Notes: generated from the letters alone by a model not told the origin. DNA of 35,625 bases from Paracoccaceae bacterium (GCA_027082975.1 JALWTH010000394.1:1-35625), one strand, 5' to 3'; counted from the stretch's first letter, positions 24,275-33,443 are shown. Translations and numbers: made by a program.

Positions 24275-24303
24275 TTGATTTTTCGCGACGGAGACGGAAC
24301 AAT
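24275..24303 (+). promoter_or_regulatory. Candidate promoter of the chvI operon
   Basis: TTGATT and AACAAT stand 17 bases apart, each with four of six consensus bases. It would give a 5' leader of about 35 bases. It overlaps the palindrome-like GATTTTTCGC sequence. Weak matches keep confidence low. Confidence 0.35.
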
Positions 24304-24358
24304 GCTGGAAAACAACGAAAAAACGAGCAGTAAAAGGAACCTCACATGTCGAGGATAG
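24302..24358 (+). CDS. Possible upstream ORF overlapping the chvI start
   Basis: An ATG with GGAG nine bases upstream opens 18 codons ([18 protein letters not shown]) and stops 12 bases inside chvI in another frame. It could couple translation of chvI. If the promoter at 24275 is the real one, the mRNA would start after this ATG and the ORF would not be translated. Too short to judge by composition. Confidence 0.2.
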   Translation: MLENNEKTSSKRNLTCRG

Positions 24359-25050
24359 CGTTGGTGGACGACGACAGGAATATCCTGACGTCGGTGTCGA
24401 TGACTCTGGAGGCCGAGGGCTTCGAGGTCGAAACCTACAATGACGGGCAGACGGCGCTGGCCGCCTTTTCCAACCGGATGCCGGACATGGCGGTGCTGGA
24501 CATCAAGATGCCGCGCATGGACGGGATGGATCTGCTGCAGCGCCTGCGCCAGAAGACCGCGAACTTGCCGGTGATCTTCCTCACCTCCAAGGATGACGAG
24601 ATCGACGAGGTGCTGGGCCTGCGCATGGGGGCGGACGATTATGTGAAGAAGCCGTTTTCCCAGCGCCTGCTGGTCGAGCGCATCCGCGCGCTCCTGCGCC
24701 GGCAGGAGGCGATTGCCTCCGACAGTACCGACACGCCGGAGGAAAAGGCGGTGATGGAGCGCGGGCACCTGACCATGGACCCCCTGCGCCATGCGGTCAC
24801 CTGGAAGGGGCAGGACGTGTCGCTGACGGTGACCGAATTCCTGCTGCTGCAGGCGCTCGCGCAGCGGCCCGGCTTCGTCAAGAGCCGCGACCAGCTGATG
24901 GACGTGGCCTATGACGATCAGGTCTATGTGGATGACCGGACCATCGACAGCCACATCAAGCGGCTGCGCAAGAAGATGCGCGCGGTGGACCCGGACTTCT
25001 CGGCGATCGAGACATTGTATGGCATCGGCTACCGCTACAACGAGGAATAG
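24346..25050 (+). CDS. chvI: Response regulator ChvI, OmpR family
   Basis: ChvI is the DNA-binding partner of the sensor ChvG and in relatives controls envelope, acid-stress and host-interaction genes. The 234-residue protein has a receiver domain (LVDDDRN at the start, phospho-acceptor D52 in [11 protein letters not shown], conserved Thr in FLTSKDDE and K102 in DDYVKKPF) and an OmpR-type winged helix ([48 protein letters not shown]). The string [23 protein letters not shown] is very typical of ChvI. AAAGGAAC lies before the ATG. It is the first gene of a run with chvG, hprK, rapZ, EIIA and HPr. Confidence 0.95.
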   Translation: MSRIALVDDDRNILTSVSMTLEAEGFEVETYNDGQTALAAFSNRMPDMAVLDIKMPRMDGMDLLQRLRQKTANLPVIFLTSKDDEIDEVLGLRMGADDYVKKPFSQRLLVERIRALLRRQEAIASDSTDTPEEKAVMERGHLTMDPLRHAVTWKGQDVSLTVTEFLLLQALAQRPGFVKSRDQLMDVAYDDQVYVDDRTIDSHIKRLRKKMRAVDPDFSAIETLYGIGYRYNEE

Positions 25051-25093
25051 CGGGCCGAAGGCGGCAGGCAGGCATCTCGCCAAGGGGGCTGAC

Positions 25094-26794
25094 GTGCGGG
25101 ATACGAGGCAGACGAAAGACAGCGGCGCGGAGGTGGTCCTGGGCGAGGACTGGGTTTCGGGACCATCCGCGGATGACGGCGAACTGCAGGCGCGCCGGTC
25201 GCGGCGCGGCTTCATCTCGATCAACCGCTCGCCGCTGGCACGCAAGATCATCACCTTCAACCTGCTCGGCCTCATCGTGCTGGTGGCCGGGGTCCTGTAT
25301 CTCAACCCTTTCCGCGATTCGCTGGTGTTCCAGCACGAGCGCGGGCTGGTGGCCGAGGCCGAGTTGGTCGCCGATGTGATGGAGCTGATCAGCGGCGAAG
25401 GCGCCCTTGCCGATGCGTCGCAGGTGCAAGAGGCGCTTGCAACGCTGGATCTGCGCGATGGCAGCGAGATTTTTGTCTTTGACGCGGATGGGCGCTTTGT
25501 CGCCAGCACGCAGGGGCTGACACGCCCGCCCCTGCCGCCGGTTGAGGGGATGCAGCTTCAGAAACAGACCAACCTGATCACCGGCTGGCTGAACCGGGTA
25601 TGGGAAAAGGCCGCGGGCCTGCTGCAATCGAGGAACGAGCCGGCGCAGGCTGCCTTCAGCCTTCGGGACAGGGCGCAATCGCTGGTGGCCGGCGCGGTGG
25701 CGGGCGGCACCCGGATCGACAACGGCCAGCGCCCGGACGGGAGCACGCTGTTCACCGTGGCGACGCCCGTAGTGACGGTCGGCGCGCCGGTCGGCGCGGT
25801 GGTGGTAGCCTCGGCCGACGGGGCGCTTGACGACCTGGTGCGCAGCGAGCGCGAACAGGTGCTGCAGATGTTCGTGATCGCGATCCTGGTGTCGATAGGT
25901 CTCAGCCTGCTGCTGGCCTCGACCATCGCCAACCCGCTCTCGGATCTCGCCGCAGCGGCGGAGATCGGCCGCGACCGCAATGCCGGCAAGGTCAATCCGG
26001 GCCGGGTGCGCATCCCCGACCTGGCCGGCCGCCCGGACGAGATCGGCCGCCTCTCCACCGCCCTGCGCGGCATGGTCAATGCGCTTTACGACCGGATCGA
26101 CGCCAACGAGCAATTCGCCGCCGACGTGGCCCACGAGATCAAGAACCCGCTCGCCTCCCTGCGCTCGGCGGTGGGCACGCTCAGGCTGGCCAAACGTGAT
26201 GACCAGCGCGAGAAGCTGCTCGACGTGATCGAGCATGACGTGCGCCGGCTCGACCGGCTGGTGAGCGACATTTCCAATGCCTCCCGGCTCGACAGCGAAC
26301 TGGTCAAGGAGGACGAGGAGCCCTTTGATCTGCTCAAGATGCTGCGCAACCTCACCGATTACCTCAGCGAGGAAGCGCACCGGAAGGAGGTGGACTTCAT
26401 CACCGACCTGCCGGGCGAACCGATCATCATCAACGGGCTGGAGGCGCGCCTGGCGCAGGTATTCGTCAACCTGATCACCAATGCGCTCTCCTTCTGCGAG
26501 GAGGGCGATGCGATCCGTGTCTGGGCGCGCCAGCGCGACAACCGGGTGCTGGTGGTGGTCGAGGATACCGGGCCGGGCATCCCCGAGGGCGCGCTGACCA
26601 AGATCTTCAAGCGCTTCTACAGCGAGCGGCCGGAAAACCAGTTTGGCAACAATTCCGGGCTGGGGCTGGCGATCTCGAAGCAGATCGTCGAGGCCCATGG
26701 CGGCGTGATCTGGGCCGAGAACATCCGCCCGACCGATGCCGATATCACCTCCGAGCCGCTGGGCGCGCGCTTCGTCGTGGGCCTGCCCGTGTGA
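25094..26794 (+). CDS. chvG: Sensor histidine kinase ChvG
   Basis: ChvG senses envelope or acid conditions and phosphorylates ChvI. I start it at GTG 25094 (VRDTRQTK), after AAGGGGG, which gives 566 residues. The track frame begins inside chvI. Order: a cytoplasmic N-terminal stretch with SRRGFISINRSPLARKI, TM1 (about residues 56-74), a periplasmic sensor region of about 190 residues, TM2 (FVIAILVSIGLSLLLAS), HAMP, the HisKA domain with H347 in ADVAHEIKNPLAS, and the ATPase domain (N-box VNLITNAL, G-box EDTGPGIPEG, and NQFGNNSGLGLAISKQ). Its stop overlaps the start of hprK (GTGA). Confidence 0.94.
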   Translation: MRDTRQTKDSGAEVVLGEDWVSGPSADDGELQARRSRRGFISINRSPLARKIITFNLLGLIVLVAGVLYLNPFRDSLVFQHERGLVAEAELVADVMELISGEGALADASQVQEALATLDLRDGSEIFVFDADGRFVASTQGLTRPPLPPVEGMQLQKQTNLITGWLNRVWEKAAGLLQSRNEPAQAAFSLRDRAQSLVAGAVAGGTRIDNGQRPDGSTLFTVATPVVTVGAPVGAVVVASADGALDDLVRSEREQVLQMFVIAILVSIGLSLLLASTIANPLSDLAAAAEIGRDRNAGKVNPGRVRIPDLAGRPDEIGRLSTALRGMVNALYDRIDANEQFAADVAHEIKNPLASLRSAVGTLRLAKRDDQREKLLDVIEHDVRRLDRLVSDISNASRLDSELVKEDEEPFDLLKMLRNLTDYLSEEAHRKEVDFITDLPGEPIIINGLEARLAQVFVNLITNALSFCEEGDAIRVWARQRDNRVLVVVEDTGPGIPEGALTKIFKRFYSERPENQFGNNSGLGLAISKQIVEAHGGVIWAENIRPTDADITSEPLGARFVVGLPV

Positions 26795-27264
26795 GCGCAT
26801 ATGTGAGCGCCCGCGCCGCAGGAGTGTCGCCCGAAAGAGACAGCTGGCACGCAAGCTGCGTGGCCTTTGAGGGACGCGCGGTGATGATCCGCGGGCCGTC
26901 GGGCAGCGGCAAGTCGGCCCTGGCGCTGCAGCTGATCGCGCTCGGCGCCGAGCTGGTGGCCGATGACCTGACCCGCCTGGAGCGCGCCGGCGGCAGACTT
27001 TTCGCCCTGGCGCCGCCGCGCCTCAGGGGGGTGATCGAGGCCCGCGGGGTGGGGCTCCTGCGCGCCCCTCTTTGCCCCCGCGCCGAGCTTGTCCTGCTGG
27101 TCGAGCTGGACCGCACGGAGCCCGACCGCCTGCCACAGGATCGCGCGACCCGGCTTCTTGGCCTGGAGGTCGAGACCATATACAGGGTGGAGGGGGCGCA
27201 TTTTCCCGCCGCCATCCGGCAATTGGTGCTGTTCGGGCGATACGCAGGCGACAGGCATGAGTGA
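26791..27264 (+). CDS. hprK: HPr kinase/phosphorylase, short alphaproteobacterial form
   Basis: The enzyme phosphorylates HPr on a serine and can reverse this. The 157-residue protein is the catalytic domain only, lacking the N-terminal domain of Firmicutes HprK, as usual in alphaproteobacteria. The Walker A motif GPSGSGKSA lies at about residues 35-43, followed by the LVADDL acidic motif and GVIEARGVGLL. The start is GTG, overlapping the chvG stop by 4 bases. Its likely target HPr is encoded three genes downstream and has the receiving serine. The direct junction with chvG suggests joint control of carbon and envelope signals, which is an inference from gene order. Confidence 0.93.
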   Translation: MSAYVSARAAGVSPERDSWHASCVAFEGRAVMIRGPSGSGKSALALQLIALGAELVADDLTRLERAGGRLFALAPPRLRGVIEARGVGLLRAPLCPRAELVLLVELDRTEPDRLPQDRATRLLGLEVETIYRVEGAHFPAAIRQLVLFGRYAGDRHE

Positions 27265-28156
27265 AGGCAGCGCGCAAAAGGTCATCATCGTCACCGGCCC
27301 CTCGGGCGCCGGCCGCTCCACCGCGATCGCCGCGCTGGAGGACATGGGCCACGAGGTGATCGACAACATGCCGCTGAGCCTGATCCCGCGCTTGCTGGCC
27401 GGCAGCCCGCCCGAGCGGCCCCTGGCGCTGGGGGTGGACGCGCGCAACCGCGATTTCTCTCCCGCCCAAGTGCTCAGCCTGGTCGAGGGGCTCGGCGCGC
27501 GGGCGGATATCTCGCCCGAACTGCTCTATCTCGATTGCCAGCCGGACATTCTGCTGCGCCGCTATTCCGAGACCCGGCGCCGCCACCCGCTGGCGCCCAC
27601 CGGCAGCCCGGCGGAGGGCATTGCCGAAGAGATGGCGCTGGTGGCGCCGCTGCGCGCGCGTGCCGACATCCTGGTGGACACCAGCACCCTGAGTCCGCAT
27701 GAACTGCGCGAGGAGCTGCGTGCCAGGCTGATGCGCGATGGCGGCACCGGGCTGGCGGTAACGGTGCAGTCGTTTTCGTTCAAGCGCGGGGCGCCGCGCG
27801 GCCTCGACATGGTGTTTGACGTGCGCTTCCTGCGCAACCCCCACTGGGACCCGGCCCTGCGCCCGCTGACCGGACTGGCGCCCGCCGTCGCCGCCCATAT
27901 CGAGGCCGATCCGATGCTGGCGACCTTCTGGACGCATCTGCTCGCCATGATGCAGGACCTGCTGCCGGCCTTCGAAAAGGAAGGCAAATCGCACCTCTCG
28001 GTCGGCATCGGCTGCACCGGCGGCCAGCACCGCAGTGTTTTCGTGGCGGAAAAACTGGGCAAGGCCCTTGCGGAGCAGGGCTGGCAGGTGTCAACTAGGC
28101 ACCGGGAACTCTCGCGGCGCGCCGGATCCGGGGCGGGCCACAGCAATCGGGACTGA
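27257..28156 (+). CDS. rapZ: RapZ/YvcJ family nucleotide-binding protein
   Basis: RapZ in enterobacteria is an RNase E adapter controlling amino-sugar synthesis through small RNAs. The role in alphaproteobacteria is less clear. The 299-residue protein has a P-loop GPSGAGRSTA (Lys replaced by Arg), EVIDNMPLSL, RRRHPLAP near residue 107 and the C-terminal domain with SFSFKRGAPRGLDMVFDVRFLRNPHW, then GCTGGQHRSVFVAEKL. The start ATG at 27257 overlaps hprK by 8 bases. The track's longer frame runs through hprK. The RK-rich C-terminus of enterobacterial RapZ is only weakly present, so RNA binding is not certain. Confidence 0.94.
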   Translation: MSEGSAQKVIIVTGPSGAGRSTAIAALEDMGHEVIDNMPLSLIPRLLAGSPPERPLALGVDARNRDFSPAQVLSLVEGLGARADISPELLYLDCQPDILLRRYSETRRRHPLAPTGSPAEGIAEEMALVAPLRARADILVDTSTLSPHELREELRARLMRDGGTGLAVTVQSFSFKRGAPRGLDMVFDVRFLRNPHWDPALRPLTGLAPAVAAHIEADPMLATFWTHLLAMMQDLLPAFEKEGKSHLSVGIGCTGGQHRSVFVAEKLGKALAEQGWQVSTRHRELSRRAGSGAGHSNRD

Positions 28157-28161
28157 AGCGC

Positions 28162-28563
28162 GTGATTGGCATCGTCATCGTCGCCCATGGGGGGCTGGCC
28201 AACGAATACCTGCTGGCGGTGGAGCATGTGGTGGGCAAGCAGCACGGTATCCGGGCGATTGCCATTGCCGCCGATTGCGACCGCGCCGCCAAGCGCGCCG
28301 AGATCGCCGCCGCGGCCAATGACGTGGACCAGGGCGACGGGGTGGTGGTGGTCACCGACATGTTCGGCGGCAGCCCGTCCAACCTCTCCCTGCCCGCCTG
28401 CTGCAAGCAGAACCGCCGGATTCTCTACGGCGCGAACCTGCCGATGCTGGTCAAGCTGGCAAAATCGCGCCACAAGAGCGTGGATGCCGCGACCCGCGCG
28501 GCGATGGATGCCGGGCGCAAATACATCAATTGCATCGAAGGATGCCAGGAGAGCGGGAATTGA
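28162..28563 (+). CDS. PTS system mannose-type EIIA component
   Basis: This 133-residue cytoplasmic protein accepts phosphate from HPr on H9 (IVAHGG), and VVVVTDMFGGSPSN is the second family motif. No EIIB, EIIC or EIID genes are present, so it is a regulatory rather than a transport component, as in the truncated PTS of alphaproteobacteria. The start codon is GTG, 5 bases after the rapZ stop. The stop overlaps the start of the HPr gene by 4 bases. Confidence 0.93.
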   Translation: MIGIVIVAHGGLANEYLLAVEHVVGKQHGIRAIAIAADCDRAAKRAEIAAAANDVDQGDGVVVVTDMFGGSPSNLSLPACCKQNRRILYGANLPMLVKLAKSRHKSVDAATRAAMDAGRKYINCIEGCQESGN

Positions 28564-28838
28564 GCGAGAATCTGGTAAAAGCCATTGAAATCATTAACGA
28601 AAAGGGCCTGCACGCTCGTGCCTCGGCAAAGTTCGTCGAGGTGGTCGAGGCCCATGATGCCGATGCCCTGGTGCGCAAGGACGGGCTCGAGGCGGATGGC
28701 GACAGCATCATGGCCCTGCTGATGCTGGCCGCCTCCAGGGGCACCACGATCGAGGTCGAGACAAGCGGCCCCGAGGCCGCTAAACTGATGGCGGCGCTGG
28801 AACATCTGGTCGCCGACAGGTTCGGAGAAGAGGCATAG
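28560..28838 (+). CDS. ptsH: HPr phosphocarrier protein
   Basis: HPr carries phosphate from enzyme I to the EIIA protein. The 92-residue product has the active-site H18 in KGLHARAS and the regulatory serine S49 in DGDSIMALLMLAAS, the site used by HprK. Enzyme I is not in the window. The start is the TTG at 28560, overlapping the EIIA stop (TTGA), with AGGAGAG upstream. The ATG-type start in the track lies inside EIIA and gives an atypical extension. Relatives start the conserved region at the same place. Confidence 0.92.
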   Translation: MSENLVKAIEIINEKGLHARASAKFVEVVEAHDADALVRKDGLEADGDSIMALLMLAASRGTTIEVETSGPEAAKLMAALEHLVADRFGEEA

Positions 28839-28846
28839 GCAGTCGG

Positions 28847-29749
28847 GTGGAAAACGATCGGACAACCGGGGCGACACCATATCCCGGCCGTCAGGAACCG
28901 CCCGCTGACGAAGGCGGCGGCGGGCGCTATGACCGCCGTTCGCTGACCTATGCCAGCTCCTTCGACAACCCGTTTCAGGCCACCTTCATCCGAGCGGTGG
29001 AATGGCTGACCGGCAAGGTCACCCTGCTGCGCATGATTCGCGAATTCGAAAGGCGCCCGGAGCCGCAGGGCTCGGCCTTCTGGGGCGCCTGTCTCGACAT
29101 CATGGAAATCGACGTGCAAACCCCGCCGGAGCAGGTGGCGCGCATCCCCCGCGAAGGGCCGCTGGTGGTGGTGGCCAATCACCCGCACGGGCTGGTCGAT
29201 GGCATGGTCATGGCCGAGCTGATCAGCCGCCGGCGCGAGGATTACAAGGTGCTGGTGCGTGCCCTGCTCACCGGGCTCGACGCGGTGGCCTCGCAATACC
29301 TGATCCCGGTGCCGTTCCCCCATGACGCGGATGCGCAGAAGAAGCTGGTGCAGATGCGCGCCGAAGCCATGGCCCAGCTCAGGGCCGGGGGCGTGGTGGC
29401 GCTGTTTCCCTCTGGGGTGGTGGCCTCTTCGAAGACCATGTTCGGCCCGGTCGAGGAGGCCGAGTGGAATGTCTTCACCGCCCAGCTTATCCGCCGCTCC
29501 GGGGCGCGGGTGCTGCCGATCCATTTCCCGGGCGCCAACAGCCGCGCCTACCAGATCGCCAACCGCCTGTCCTCGACCCTGCGCCAGGCGCTGCTGCTGC
29601 ACGAGATCGTGCGCTCCTGCCACCGCCCGCAAAGTCCGGTCGTGGGCGAAGTGCTGACCGACGCCCAGATGGAGCGCCTGCACAGCGACCCGCGCGGCTT
29701 CATGGCCTGGCTGCGCGCGCACACGCTGGCGCTGGGAAATGGCGCATAG
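28847..29749 (+). CDS. Lysophospholipid acyltransferase family protein
   Basis: The 300-residue protein has the acyltransferase motif I as ANHPHGLVDGM near residue 105 and a motif III variant ALFPSGVVASS. Most of the rest lacks clear membrane helices, which suggests peripheral membrane binding. It is a more distant relative of PlsC than the copy at 1222. It starts with GTG 8 bases after the HPr stop and appears to belong to the same operon, although the ribosome binding site is weak. The first 35 residues are polar and disordered-looking. The acyl acceptor is unknown, and ornithine-lipid or glycerolipid synthesis would both fit. Confidence 0.82.
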   Translation: MENDRTTGATPYPGRQEPPADEGGGGRYDRRSLTYASSFDNPFQATFIRAVEWLTGKVTLLRMIREFERRPEPQGSAFWGACLDIMEIDVQTPPEQVARIPREGPLVVVANHPHGLVDGMVMAELISRRREDYKVLVRALLTGLDAVASQYLIPVPFPHDADAQKKLVQMRAEAMAQLRAGGVVALFPSGVVASSKTMFGPVEEAEWNVFTAQLIRRSGARVLPIHFPGANSRAYQIANRLSSTLRQALLLHEIVRSCHRPQSPVVGEVLTDAQMERLHSDPRGFMAWLRAHTLALGNGA

Positions 29750-29758
29750 GGCGCGGTT

Positions 29759-30634
29759 TCACCGCGTCGGCACCGGCTCCTCGCCGCGATAATCGTAAAA
29801 GCCGCGCCCGGTCTTGCGCCCGAGCCAGCCGGCCTCGACATATTTGGTCAGCAGCGGGCAGGGGCGGTACTTGGTATCGGCGAGCCCGTCATGGAGCACG
29901 TTCATGATCGCAAGGCAGGTATCGAGGCCGATGAAATCGGCCAGCTCCAAGGGCCCCATCGGGTGATTGGCGCCCAGTTTCAGCGAGGTGTCGATGGAGC
30001 GCACCGAGCCCACCCCCTCATAGAGCGTATAGACCGCCTCGTTGATCATCGGCATGAGAATCCGGTTAACGATGAAGGCCGGAAAATCCTCCGCCGGCGC
30101 CGCCTGCTTGCCCAGCCGTTCGACCACGCCGAGGCAGGCCTGATAGGTGGCGTCATCGGTGGCGATGCCGCGGATCAGCTCTACCAGCTTCATCACCGGC
30201 ACCGGGTTCATGAAGTGAAAGCCCATGAACTTCTCCGGCCGGTCGGTGCGGCTGGCAAGCCGGGTGATCGAGATCGACGAGGTGTTGGAGGTGAGGATCG
30301 TATGCGGCTGAAGATGCGGCTGGAGGTCCTCGAAAATCGCGTTTTTCACGGTTTCGCGCTCGGTTGCGGCCTCGATGATCAGGTCCGAAGGCCCCAGATC
30401 TGCCAGGCGCAGGGTCGGCGTGATACGCGCCAGCGCCGCGTCGCGCGCCTCGGCGGTGATCTTTTCGCGCGCCACCTGCCGGTCCATGTTGCGCCGGATC
30501 GTGGCCATGGCCCGGTCGAGGCTCTCCTGGCTGATGTCGTTCATCAGCACGTCATATCCGGCCTGCGCCAGCACATGGGCGATGCCGTTGCCCATCTGTC
30601 CGGCGCCCACGACTCCCACCGTCCTGATATCCAT
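29759..30634 (-). CDS. 3-hydroxybutyryl-CoA dehydrogenase (3-hydroxyacyl-CoA dehydrogenase family)
   Basis: The 291-residue enzyme should oxidise (S)-3-hydroxyacyl-CoA, or reduce acetoacetyl-CoA. The NAD motif [14 protein letters not shown] is at residues 7-20, with an acidic residue (D33) ending the second strand, which favours NAD over NADP. The catalytic His is H140 in [15 protein letters not shown], and SNTSSISI precedes it. The C-terminal half holds [21 protein letters not shown] and [11 protein letters not shown]. Length and motifs match the stand-alone PaaH/Hbd type. It lies close to etfBA, and C4 acyl-CoA metabolism or the ethylmalonyl-CoA pathway is a fitting role. The gene names hbd and paaH cannot be separated here. 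Confidence 0.92.
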   Translation of the reverse strand: MDIRTVGVVGAGQMGNGIAHVLAQAGYDVLMNDISQESLDRAMATIRRNMDRQVAREKITAEARDAALARITPTLRLADLGPSDLIIEAATERETVKNAIFEDLQPHLQPHTILTSNTSSISITRLASRTDRPEKFMGFHFMNPVPVMKLVELIRGIATDDATYQACLGVVERLGKQAAPAEDFPAFIVNRILMPMINEAVYTLYEGVGSVRSIDTSLKLGANHPMGPLELADFIGLDTCLAIMNVLHDGLADTKYRPCPLLTKYVEAGWLGRKTGRGFYDYRGEEPVPTR

Positions 30635-30763
30635 CTGAGTCCCTTTCCGGCCGCTTCCCGGTCCACATTCGCGGTTAACGCAACAAGGAGTATTTTATCT
30701 TTAGCGATTTGGAAACATCTCTCTGCGAATCTTTCCCCCGGGTGAAATTTTGGAGTGGGTGGA

Positions 30764-31591
30764 ATGACCTTCGAAAATCTGGGCGCAGGCGCCCTTGACT
30801 ATTATCCGTGCCGCTACGGCAAGTCGAAGCTGCTGTTTCGCGGTCCCAAGCGCAAGCTCGACCGGCCCTATCTGGCGGTGCTGGGCGGCACCGAGACCTA
30901 TGGCAGGTTCAACGCAAGCCCCTATCCGGCGCTGCTGGAGGAGCGGCTGGGCTTTCCGGCGGTCAATCTGGGCTGCGTGAATGCCGGGCTCGACGTGTTC
31001 TGCGGCGAGCAGACCGTCATCGACATCTGCACCGAGGCGCATCTGACCGTGGTCGAGATGACCGGGGCGCAGAATCTGTCAAACCGCTTCTACGCCGTGC
31101 ATCCGCGGCGCAACGACCGCTTCCTGCGCGCCTCGAACCTGCTCAAGACCATCTACCGCGAGGTGGATTTCACCGAGATCAACTTCACCCGCCACCTGCT
31201 CAAGGTGCTGTGGGAGGCAAGCGCGGACAAGTTCGCCATGGTCGAGGCCGAGTTGAAGGAGGCCTGGCTGGGGCGGATGAAGCGGATGATCGCCCGCCTC
31301 GAAGGCAAGGTGGTGCTGCTGTGGATGGCCGATCACGCGCCGGGCGCGCCCTCGGCCTATGCGCCGCAGGACCCGGACCCGCTGTTCATCGACCGCGAGA
31401 TGGTCGAGGCGCTGCGTCCCTTCGTGCGCGGCATCGCCGAGGTGGTGGTGGAGCAGGCCGAGATCGTCCAGGGGCGCGCGGGGCTGATCCACAGCGAAGT
31501 AGAAGCGCCGGTCGCCGCCGAGATGCTGGGCATCCTGGCCCATGAAAAGGCAGCCGCCGCGCTCGAAGAGGTGATCGCGCCGCTGCTGTAA
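30764..31591 (+). CDS. DUF6473-like hypothetical protein
   Basis: The 275-residue protein begins [27 protein letters not shown] and continues with [24 protein letters not shown] and [17 protein letters not shown]. This pattern I recognise as the DUF6473 family of Rhodobacteraceae, with a fold that may resemble GDSL/SGNH hydrolases (VLGGTETYG as block I). The assignment is from memory and moderately sure. No signal peptide is seen. ATG 30764 is preferred over the GTG three codons earlier because GGAG lies 8 bases before it. It is divergent from the hydroxyacyl-CoA dehydrogenase and ends at a strong bidirectional hairpin. Function is unknown. Confidence 0.75.
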   Translation: MTFENLGAGALDYYPCRYGKSKLLFRGPKRKLDRPYLAVLGGTETYGRFNASPYPALLEERLGFPAVNLGCVNAGLDVFCGEQTVIDICTEAHLTVVEMTGAQNLSNRFYAVHPRRNDRFLRASNLLKTIYREVDFTEINFTRHLLKVLWEASADKFAMVEAELKEAWLGRMKRMIARLEGKVVLLWMADHAPGAPSAYAPQDPDPLFIDREMVEALRPFVRGIAEVVVEQAEIVQGRAGLIHSEVEAPVAAEMLGILAHEKAAAALEEVIAPLL

Positions 31592-31595
31592 GACG

Positions 31596-31626
31596 AAAGG
31601 CCCGCCGCGCTGGCGGGCCTTTGTCT
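31596..31626. terminator. Bidirectional terminator between the DUF6473-like gene and etfA
   Basis: Perfect 11-base arms (AAAGGCCCGCC and GGCGGGCCTTT) enclose a 5-base loop. The stem supplies its own short T-run on each strand, and a further AGAC/GTCT pairing extends it. It serves both convergent genes. Confidence 0.85.
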
Positions 31627-31641
31627 TGCATCCTCTGATGC

Positions 31642-32568
31642 TCAGAGCTTTTCGGTCAGTTCCGGCACCGCCTCGAACAGGTCGGCGACCAGCCCGAAAT
31701 CGGCCACCTGGAAGATCGGCGCTTCCTCGTCCTTGTTGATGGCGACGATGATCTTGCTGTCCTTCATCCCCGCAAGGTGCTGGATCGCGCCGGAGATGCC
31801 GACCGCGACGTAAAGCTCGGGGGCGACGACCTTGCCGGTCTGGCCCACCTGCCAGTCATTGGGGGCAAAGCCGCTGTCCACGGCGGCGCGCGAGGCGCCC
31901 ACGGCAGCGCCGAGCTTGTCGGCCAGCGCCTCGATCAGGGCGAAGTTCTCCTCCGAGCCCACGCCGCGCCCGCCGGAGACCACGGCCTTGGCCGAAGTCA
32001 GTTCCGGCCGGTCGCTCTCGGCCACCTTGTCCTCGACCCATTCGGAAAGGCCGGGGTTTTCGGCAGCGGCGATGGTCTCGACCGGGGCCGGATCCTGCGT
32101 GCCGGCGGCATCGAAGGTCGAGGTGCGCACGGTGATGACCTTGATCGGATCGTGGCTTTTCACCGTCTGCACCGCATTGCCCGCATAAATCGGCCGCTCG
32201 AAGGTGTCGGCATCGACCACGCCGGAAATGTCGGAGATAATCATCACGTCCAGAAGCGCGGCGACGCGCGGCAGGATGTTTTTCGCATCGGTCGTGGCCG
32301 GGGCGACGATATGCGTGTAATCGCCGGCGAGCGAGACGATCAGCGCCGCGATGGGCTCGGCCAGGCGGTGGCCCAGCGAGGCATCCTCGGCGACCAGCAC
32401 TTTCGACACCCCGTCGATCCTGGCCGCCGCTTCACCGGCAGCGGCGGCCCTGGCGCCGGCGGCGAGCACCGTCACCTCGCCCAGCGCGCGCGCGGCGGTT
32501 ACGGCCTTGGCGGTGGCGTCCAGCGCCAGTTCGCCCTCGTTGATTTCGGCAAGGAGAAGAACAGCCAT
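31642..32568 (-). CDS. etfA: Electron transfer flavoprotein, alpha subunit
   Basis: EtfA with EtfB accepts electrons from acyl-CoA dehydrogenases and passes them to ETF:ubiquinone oxidoreductase. The 308-residue product has the FAD-binding C-terminal domain ([14 protein letters not shown], then [35 protein letters not shown]). I start it at ATG 32568, which overlaps the etfB stop by one base (TGATG). The track adds a GTG codon. Mcd and other acyl-CoA dehydrogenases in the cell are the expected partners. Confidence 0.96.
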   Translation of the reverse strand: MAVLLLAEINEGELALDATAKAVTAARALGEVTVLAAGARAAAAGEAAARIDGVSKVLVAEDASLGHRLAEPIAALIVSLAGDYTHIVAPATTDAKNILPRVAALLDVMIISDISGVVDADTFERPIYAGNAVQTVKSHDPIKVITVRTSTFDAAGTQDPAPVETIAAAENPGLSEWVEDKVAESDRPELTSAKAVVSGGRGVGSEENFALIEALADKLGAAVGASRAAVDSGFAPNDWQVGQTGKVVAPELYVAVGISGAIQHLAGMKDSKIIVAINKDEEAPIFQVADFGLVADLFEAVPELTEKL

Positions 32569-33326
32569 CACACAACCCCCGCTTCCTTGAGTTTCTCCAC
32601 CAGCTCATCTACCGAGCTTACGATGATGCCCGCCTTGCGCCCTTCGGGCTCGGCGGTCTTCAGCACTTCGAGCCGCGGGGTCACGTCCACGCCGTAATCG
32701 GCCGCGGTCTTTTCCTCGAGCGGCTTCTTCTTGGCCTTCATGATATTGGGCAGGCTCGCATAGCGCGGCTCGTTCAGGCGCAGGTCGGCGGTGACGATAG
32801 CGGGCAGCCTGACCCTGATCGTCTGCAGGCCGCCATCCACCTCGCGGGTGACCAGCGCGCTGTCGCCTTCGACTTCGAGCGCGGAAGCGAAGGTGGCCTG
32901 CGGCCAGCCCAGCAGGGCGGCGAGCATCTGGCCGGTTGCGTTCATGTCGTTGTCGATCGCCTGCTTGCCGGCGATGATCAGGCCCGGCGCTTCCTCCTCG
33001 GCCACCTTGGCGAGGATCTTGGCCACGGCCAGCGGCTCGATGTCCTCGTGCACGTCCTCGGCCGCGACCACCAGAATGGCCCGGTCCGCGCCCATGGCCA
33101 GCGCGTTGCGCAGGGTCTCCTGCGCCTGCCTGACGCCGATCGACACCACCACGATCTCGTCGGCCTTGCCCGCTTCGCGCAGGCGGATCGCCTCTTCCAC
33201 CGCGATTTCGTCGAACGGGTTCATCGACATTTTCACATTGGCCAGATCGACCCCGCTTCCGTCCGCCTTGACGCGGACTTTCACGTTGTAGTCGATCACG
33301 CGCTTCACGGGCACCAGCACCTTCAT
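32568..33326 (-). CDS. etfB: Electron transfer flavoprotein, beta subunit
   Basis: The 252-residue subunit binds AMP and forms the ETF heterodimer with EtfA. The ETF beta signature is present in [20 protein letters not shown], and the N-terminal [19 protein letters not shown] and [17 protein letters not shown] are standard. An AGGAGTG ribosome binding site precedes the ATG and overlaps a 10-base palindrome (CCTGATCAGG). It is the first gene of the etfBA operon. Confidence 0.96.
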   Translation of the reverse strand: MKVLVPVKRVIDYNVKVRVKADGSGVDLANVKMSMNPFDEIAVEEAIRLREAGKADEIVVVSIGVRQAQETLRNALAMGADRAILVVAAEDVHEDIEPLAVAKILAKVAEEEAPGLIIAGKQAIDNDMNATGQMLAALLGWPQATFASALEVEGDSALVTREVDGGLQTIRVRLPAIVTADLRLNEPRYASLPNIMKAKKKPLEEKTAADYGVDVTPRLEVLKTAEPEGRKAGIIVSSVDELVEKLKEAGVV

Positions 33327-33443
33327 GGGCGTTCACTCCTGATCAGGTTCCTCTTGGCCCCCATGTAGCGATTCTGCGCCTGCGAAAACAGGGGGAATCC
33401 GACATTTCGCGGCAGGTGACGCCGCGTTTCGGGGCGGGCGGGG

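Larger units (their letters stand above)
24026..24345. other. 320-bp divergent region between pckA and chvI
   Basis: The region holds candidate promoters on both strands (separate entries), an AT-rich stretch around 24205-24235, a GATTTTTCGC sequence at 24276-24285 that matches half of the 21-bp palindrome, and a possible 18-codon upstream ORF that overlaps the chvI start. I see no larger gene. Confidence 0.6.

Noticed and set aside
24956-26854. 632-codon minus-strand ORF opposite chvG
   Set aside because: It is antisense to the sensor kinase and has shadow-type composition.
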